Shown here: positions 58,603-64,000 of the stretch, in pieces
How the letters are laid out: each line of letters opens with the position of its first letter
Position numbering within the stretch: the stretch's first letter is position 1
Assembly (NCBI GenBank): GCA_038503075.1
Contig: JBCAML010000003.1
Location: forward strand, 1,488,001-1,552,000
DNA from: Gyromitra esculenta
Lineage: Eukaryota; Ascomycota; Pezizomycetes; Pezizales; Discinaceae
Direction of reading: 5' to 3'
Length of the DNA: 64,000 nucleotides
Translations under genes and position numbers: made by a program
Notes under the pieces: generated by a model
Databases searched by the model: none
Seen by the model: only the letters and a program-made list of their open reading frames with translations
What the model was told of the DNA's origin: nothing

Positions 58603-58813
58603 ATGAAGACCTTTACTTTTGCCATTGCTATCGTTACCTTTTTGGCTTCAGCTGCTACTGCTGTGCCCGTTGCTGCTGCAAATGAAGCCGACACTCTTCA
58701 ATCCGTTAGTTTTTTCTCAACTTATCACTTAATTTTTTCTAGCCCATTCCCTAACATATGGTCAGAGAGCCCCTGAGGATGGCCTCTACTATTGCGAAGA
58801 ATTCCGGTTATAA
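58603..58813 (+). CDS. Very short secreted peptide, possibly a truncated effector-like protein
   Basis: The N-terminus MKTFTFAIAIVTFLASAATA is a textbook signal peptide, with cleavage likely after ATA or soon after. A GTTAGT donor (58705) and CAG acceptor (58765), with CTAAC 10 nt before the acceptor, define a 61-nt intron. Spliced, the peptide is 49 aa: exon 1 of 34 codons, then RAPEDGLYYCEEFRL and stop. Unspliced, the frame would stop at 58776. GLYYC after a short propeptide resembles the start of small secreted crystallin-like or cysteine-rich fungal proteins, but the rest is missing, so this may be a decayed copy. The sequence after 58813 is A/T-rich and unlike coding DNA. Confidence 0.5.
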
Positions 58814-61003
58814 TTTTTTTGGCCCCTAACAATGCTAAGCTTAAGTATTATAATTATGAGGGGTATATTATAAATGAAATTTAGTAACGAGATAGCAAAT
58901 CCTCCAAAGTACATGGGTAGATGGCCTTTGTTAAGCCCTTTTTAGTACAGAGCCTATAAACTAAAGGAGGACAAACCCTGAGAAGCCAAATCTCAAAGTA
59001 CCTCCCTTTTTAAGTCCCAAAGCGAACTACTAGTCCGAAACCGGGGGAACCTAGAAAAGCTTAAATATTACGTGTGGATAATGGTTCTAGTAAACAAAGT
59101 ATCAAATATCACTTAGAAAAATGACTGGACACTTAGCTAGAGTACTGATCTGAAATTTCCAAAATTAGATCTGGCAAAATTAAAGAAATAAAGACCTTGA
59201 TCGTTCATCCACGTCACTATGCATGAAATGAAGCACAAAATCTATATTTACTAGAGCCAATTAAGTTAGTCTTATGAGTAGTAGAACTTGATCAACTGAG
59301 GAGAGTTAATGTGATCCCAGTGCTTTTCTCCGAGAAAAATTCAACTAGTTGTCGCGTCGTATGTTTTGTGCTAAGGATAGCCGCCGCAGATCACTGGCAC
59401 TCGCTCGAAGGAAGGAAATAAAGGGCAGAGCTTCATCATCCTAGTCCATATCTGAAGCCGGCAAATGTAATAACACTCCCGGCAAATGAAATCATTCTGT
59501 ACTTATAAAAACTTGTTCACGAGTGATATACAAAAAAGTTTCGGTTCCTCGTGTGATAACTCATCACATTTCAGAATCGAAAAGCATCAATTATATGGCA
59601 TTTGTGGCTTCGTCTCATGCTCCATCGAACGTTGTGGATGCATTTCGAGTGACCACGCATGAATAAACACTACAGCGGCACCCTAACCATTACGCATCTG
59701 CTCTTAGCGTATCGAGTACCAATGACGAAAATAAAAAAAGAGAAAAGACCGCACTCTGCCGTAGACAAATGTTCGATAATCACTCACACACATGCCGAGA
59801 TTTTGCGTCGCGTCTTACTTAATGTGGGTGTGTTTTGGTTCTAACTACCGAGTTGAGTGTATGATTACAATGGTGGCTGAATCCGAAATACTACTGCAGA
59901 GCTACATGAAAGGTTGTTATTAAACCGTTACTAGGAAATAAAGACAGGTCAGACACCGTGATGAATTAGTGCACACTCGGTAATTTAAAACGGCTCCCTT
60001 TTCAAGGGTTCTCAGATCGGTTGATTGAGGGGCAGAGACTGAAGAATCAAATACTTAGCTTGGTTCTACTTATGAACGTTAACTCGGTAGCTGTATGATG
60101 ATATACGGATATTTACAACCTCTGCTTCTTGCGTCCTACCTCTATCATCCCTCCATACCCCATCTTAATCTTAACTTTAACTCATTCGAATGCAGCTTTC
60201 AATACAAGCTCAAGCATCAAGCCAAAACTTAGGACCAAAAAGCAGATAATTACAATTAACAAACCGCCCCGCTATATCTATTGTCCCCGCAGCCCCTAGC
60301 AACAACTCCTCTTTCCAGTAACTCCCCGTCCTTTGCTCCAATCGCATTCATCCCATTTGCCCCTAAGAAAAAGCAAAGTAAAAAAAATCCCAGAAAAAAC
60401 CAAAAACCGAAGAAAAATAATACGAAAGCACTTTTTCTTTTATCGCCTTATATGGGCACTATGCTTAGATGCAAAAAAATCCCCAATAATAAACCCCGGA
60501 AAACCAAAACCACATGACGAATGAATGAAAAAAGGAGATTTAGAGCAATACAAATATATAACACGCAAGCTCCGGACGCCGGTCAAAAAAAGAAGCTTTT
60601 TTTTTTTTAGCGCGTGAGGTTTAGAATAGGGCCGATAAAAAGATGATAGAACCCCCACGTGCGCAGTTTCATGCGCAATGGCCCCCACGTTTCAACACAA
60701 AGTTCTGACCCACCACACATCTGCACTGTCGATCCCCCTCATTGTCGGTAAGTAATCTCGATAGCATCTGTGTCGTGTATCGTATCAGACAGTTTCCCGC
60801 TATCGTGCAGGCATAAAACGGTACCAGGCTACCAGGCTACCAGGCCACCAGCTGCTGATGCCCCTGTTCACTTCCCGCCCGCCCGCCCGCACTTCACCAA
60901 AAATATACCCCAATCAAAACATCAAACTTGGCCATGTAAGATCGGTAAAAACTATTTCCGGAACAACGTTAATTAAACAATACTCATAAGCCGTTTGGCT
61001 AAG
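58814..61003. other. Intergenic, no supported gene
   Basis: A/T-rich sequence with short overlapping open frames and no domain. Near 60825-60850 ACCAGGCT is repeated about three times, and near 60884-60900 there is a CCCG run. The stretch is the 3' flank of the regulator gene on the minus strand. Confidence 0.5.
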
Positions 61004-63051
61004 TTAAAAACTCACATTTCCCACGATCAACATCGGGATGTCAAACACGTCCCGCTTGATAGTCCAGCAAAACGCACATTCTACCTTTCCGTTCGTTCCT
61101 AGCCCGTCCATGACCTTCGGCCCTCTACTACCTATTGAATCGCCGTCTGAATCCCCGTTTTCCACTTTCACGCCAGACCCATTCTGCATAGGTTGTTGCG
61201 GCGGCGGCGGCCTGTACCTCAGCACTTTACACGTCGTCATAACAGCACCTCTACTATCACCAAACGCCAGCCGTGCGAACTGCTCATAAAATTCGACCAC
61301 AGACTCGTCGTCAAGAAGCTCTGCTAGAAACACAGGCTTCTTCATTCCACCTAGCCCTGGCTCCTCCAAAGGCGGTGGTGGAAGATTAGGTACGCTTGTG
61401 TGTTTTGGAACATTTGTGTTTAGATTGGGCCTTTCGCCGAGTAATATGGGCTTTTCCCAGCCAGTAAGCATACAGAACTCCTTACCTACCCCAACGACTT
61501 CGCCAGTACGTCGACATACAAGTGTTGGTGTGCCACACGACTGTATGAAGCGTTCGTATTCCCACAAAGTACGCTGAAAACACTTCTCCATGAAGAGGAG
61601 GTCTTCGGCTTTCAATGTTTGCGTGCATGCTATAAATGATGGCCGGAAACTTGCCATTGCTCGGGCAATTCGCAGCAAAAGCGGCTTGGGAAACCGTGAC
61701 TCGAGCATGTGAAATAGGCGATGATAATGGAGAGTATACGGGTATGGGGCTGTGATAGTTGAATATATCTGGGATGGGTCATCCGGATGTCGTCTTCTCC
61801 TCTGAATTTGTTGCAGGGGCTGAGAAGCTGACTGAACCTGCTGGAGAGCGGAATGATGGGCTGTTGGGCGATGATTACTATGTTGATAGAAGCCCGGGCT
61901 GCCCAGCGGTGTCGCGGTAGGGTTATCTGGATATCCTCCTCCACCTTGAGATGTACTTTGAACGTATCCTTGCCTTGGGCTCTCCACCGGTGGGCTAGGG
62001 CTCGTCAAACTTCCCGGCCCCGCTTCGATCATGTAGGTTCCCGCAAAACCGCCACCTATGCTACTGTGGTTCCCCGTGGTATTATTTCGAGGATTGCCCA
62101 CCCAGTTATCGCCATACCCTTGTGTATTTTCACCTTGAGGAGCTGAATATCCAGCGTAGCTTTCGCCTGTCGTTGCCACGTTCGGAGAATACCCATAATT
62201 GCTACCCCCACTCCCATTCTCCGGCGGATCTTGACCAGCCTGCCCACTCATTTGCCCGAGAACCCCAAACTCGAGCGCACCATATTGACTCCCAAAATTT
62301 AAACTTGCAATGTCAAAATTGAACAGAGCTGGGTCGGACGGATCGAACAGTGGAGGCCCTGAAAAATTAGCCTGCGGTTGTATCGGAGAATCTTGTAATC
62401 CGTTAGGCGACTCAATCGAGTTAGGGTTGATAGTTCCGTCAGGTGGTAGCATATCACCAGCAGATTGAGGGCGTGGCGGCGCCGCCGGTTGATACGCATA
62501 CGATGAGGTGGTAGAAGATGGAGGTCCGGCCGCGAATTCAGGCGGGCCATCATCGATTTGAGCATCGTGGAGGTATTTTGCTTTTTTACGCACGCCATCA
62601 TGGCAAGCATCTTGAAGGCCACGTTTTATGCATCTTTGGCAAGGACGTTCGTCACCTGAAAGATCAAAGCAAATAAAAGAAACGAGAGAAACTCATTTAG
62701 TCCTTTTCTCCATGTACGACGGGATAGAAAAAGCAAAAAGTGCAAAAAGCGCAAAAAATTCAAAAAAACATCCAATTGCAAACTCTCGGAAGAGGGATAA
62801 GCAATTCTCGTAGACGTACCGCATGTGAGATGGGCCCGCTGACACGCAAAACATGCCCGACGAGCCTTTTTGCGCCGAGGCCTTCCGGGGTCCTTGGAAG
62901 AGCCCCCACCCCCACCCACCACCGGAGTGGGTATAGATGGAATCGTAGGCGTCGCAGAAGCACTCAAAGGTGCTCTTGAAGGGGTAGTGCCCTGGTCACC
63001 CGAGTGGGGAGACGAGGGTTCAGTTTTGACCATGGTCGCGTGAGCGCGCAA
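61004..63051 (-). CDS. ERT1/AcuK-type Zn(II)2Cys6 activator of gluconeogenesis
   Basis: Exons 63051-62820 and 62655-61004 (164-nt intron, donor GTACGT, acceptor TTTCAG) join to 627 aa. The intron splits the zinc cluster: C67-x2-C70-x6-C77, then C83-x2-C86-x8-C95. The joined cluster is followed by [14 protein letters not shown], a signature of the ERT1/AcuK/AcuM group. These nuclear DNA-binding activators switch on gluconeogenic genes (PEP carboxykinase, fructose-1,6-bisphosphatase) during growth on acetate, ethanol or other C2 sources. Residues about 100-370 are Gly/Ser/Pro/Gln-rich. A PAS-like domain follows ([37 protein letters not shown], from about 440). The frame ends IVGNVSF; a GTGAGT at the last GN codon hints that a tiny final exon may replace VSF. 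The Met at 63033 is an alternative start. Orthology to AcuK versus AcuM/ERT1 is not settled. Confidence 0.9.
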
Positions 63052-64000
63052 AGGAATGTTTCTGGAGAGGTTCTAGGCGGGGCTACGAAAGCGCAGAGGA
63101 AATTGGCGGTGGTTAGTATTTAGATCGCGGAATTCTGACGGAATGGGGGGGCGAGTGCCTAAGTGTATATTTAATGGTCGAGTGTAGTGGATTGAAGGGT
63201 GTTGAGGAGAGAAGTGACGGAAGAAAAACAGATTTAGTGGGTAGGGCTCGACGACTAACCTTAGAAAGTAGCCGAGCTGAACTTTTCGCTCCAGTAGAAA
63301 ATCAATCGAGAACAACTGAGAAAGAGCAATAAGATAATCTACCGGGAGGGATTATTGGTGCTCCAAGTTAATCCGCCTATTTTTTCCGTTCAATCAAGTA
63401 GAAGACCAGCAGCAGCAGGAATTGGTTTTGATGACAGAGGCATCTCACAAGCTCGCAGTCGTCAGTAGATCCTGGACCGCTTTGCCCGTATATCTGCAGG
63501 TTGTGAAACGGGGGAAGAACGAGAGGAAGGGGGGGAGATGGAGATGGATAAAGGAGTGAAGAGGGGAGGGAGGGGGGAGAGGGAGGAGGGGTGTATGAGA
63601 GAAAGAAGAGAGGGGTGGTTGTAGTGAGGAGGAGCAGGAAGAGGGAATTAACAAATTCTCTCGGTCTGTCGGTCCCTTATCCAGTCACTTGAGCAATCAC
63701 TCGGCTGTAAGGCAGAAGCTAACTGTAGTTCTGTCCTTCCTGGTGTGACAGAGGCGATGATCAAGCCGAGGGAGAAAGGAACCAGCTGCTTTTCTATGGC
63801 CGCTCTGACCATATAGGGCTGGGGGGGTGTAGGTGAATCAATCAGACATCCCCCACTGTCATCCATTCTTTCAAATCGTGTCACCTCGCTTCTTACTCTT
63901 TTTCCTTTTTTTTTCCCTTCACTCTCTCGACTTGTATTTTATTTTTCCTCCATCGCTCTTGCATAAGTCTACATGTATTTTACCACTCTAGCATCTCTGC
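63052..64000. other. Leader and promoter of the zinc-cluster regulator
   Basis: Strong strand asymmetry, with C/T-rich runs on the minus strand (about 63500-63640), fits a long 5' leader. Short upstream frames are possible (for example 63445-63654 on the minus strand, Ser/Pro/Leu-rich), but none is supported as a gene. One TACATGTA palindrome is at 63970. Confidence 0.5.

Noticed and set aside
1..64000. CRISPR arrays, bacterial operons, ribosome binding sites
   Set aside because: The window is fungal nuclear DNA; no regularly spaced repeats of that kind are present.

Overview
This window is nuclear DNA of a filamentous ascomycete (Pezizomycotina). The signs are short GT-AG introns (54-164 nt, several with CTAAC-like branch sites), a fungal Zn(II)2Cys6 regulator, REI1, allantoicase, a DHA1-type MFS transporter, F-box/ankyrin genes, and Tad-like LINE and chromovirus elements. 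I cannot name the species. A Leotiomycete-like genome is plausible but is inference.

Layout. 0-7 kb: two F-box-like/ankyrin genes (214-1020 +, 5084-6433 -) around gene-free DNA holding a 34-nt-arm hairpin and an LTR-like remnant. 7.7-9.1 kb: a seven-exon allantoicase (-). 9.1-16.9 kb: gene-poor, with two small inverted-repeat elements. 16.9-31.1 kb: the housekeeping block, with REI1 (+), a DXD glycosyltransferase (-), an AlkB-type dioxygenase (+, three exons), a compact SET protein (+), a small tail-anchored protein (-) and a large acidic membrane protein with NQT repeats (-). 31-36 kb: a TA-flanked MITE and a three-exon MFS transporter (+).

36.1-54.7 kb is one nested transposon stack. A LINE on the - strand (16-bp target duplication, poly(A) tail, about 5.3 kb once insertions are removed) was hit by an LTR retrotransposon (element 1, +) and two solo LTRs. 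Element 1 was hit by a second full-length element (element 2, -) and another solo LTR. Element 2 carries a further solo LTR. All six LTR insertions have exact 5-bp target duplications. They show that these LTRs have unusual ends, TTTCA(C/T)GG...CC(G/T)TGAGA instead of TG...CA. The sequence just inside the 5' LTR is complementary to a 9-mer inside the LTR, downstream of its TATA box. This suggests self-priming of reverse transcription as known for Tf1. This is the most interesting system in the window.

54.7-61 kb: gene-poor again, except for a very short signal-peptide gene with a TATA box and an intron (58603-58813). 61.0-63.1 kb: an ERT1/AcuK-type gluconeogenesis regulator with a PAS-like domain (-), and its long leader up to the window end.

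The genes are independent eukaryotic transcription units. I see no operon or biosynthetic cluster. Exon borders were read by eye from splice signals, frame and family motifs.
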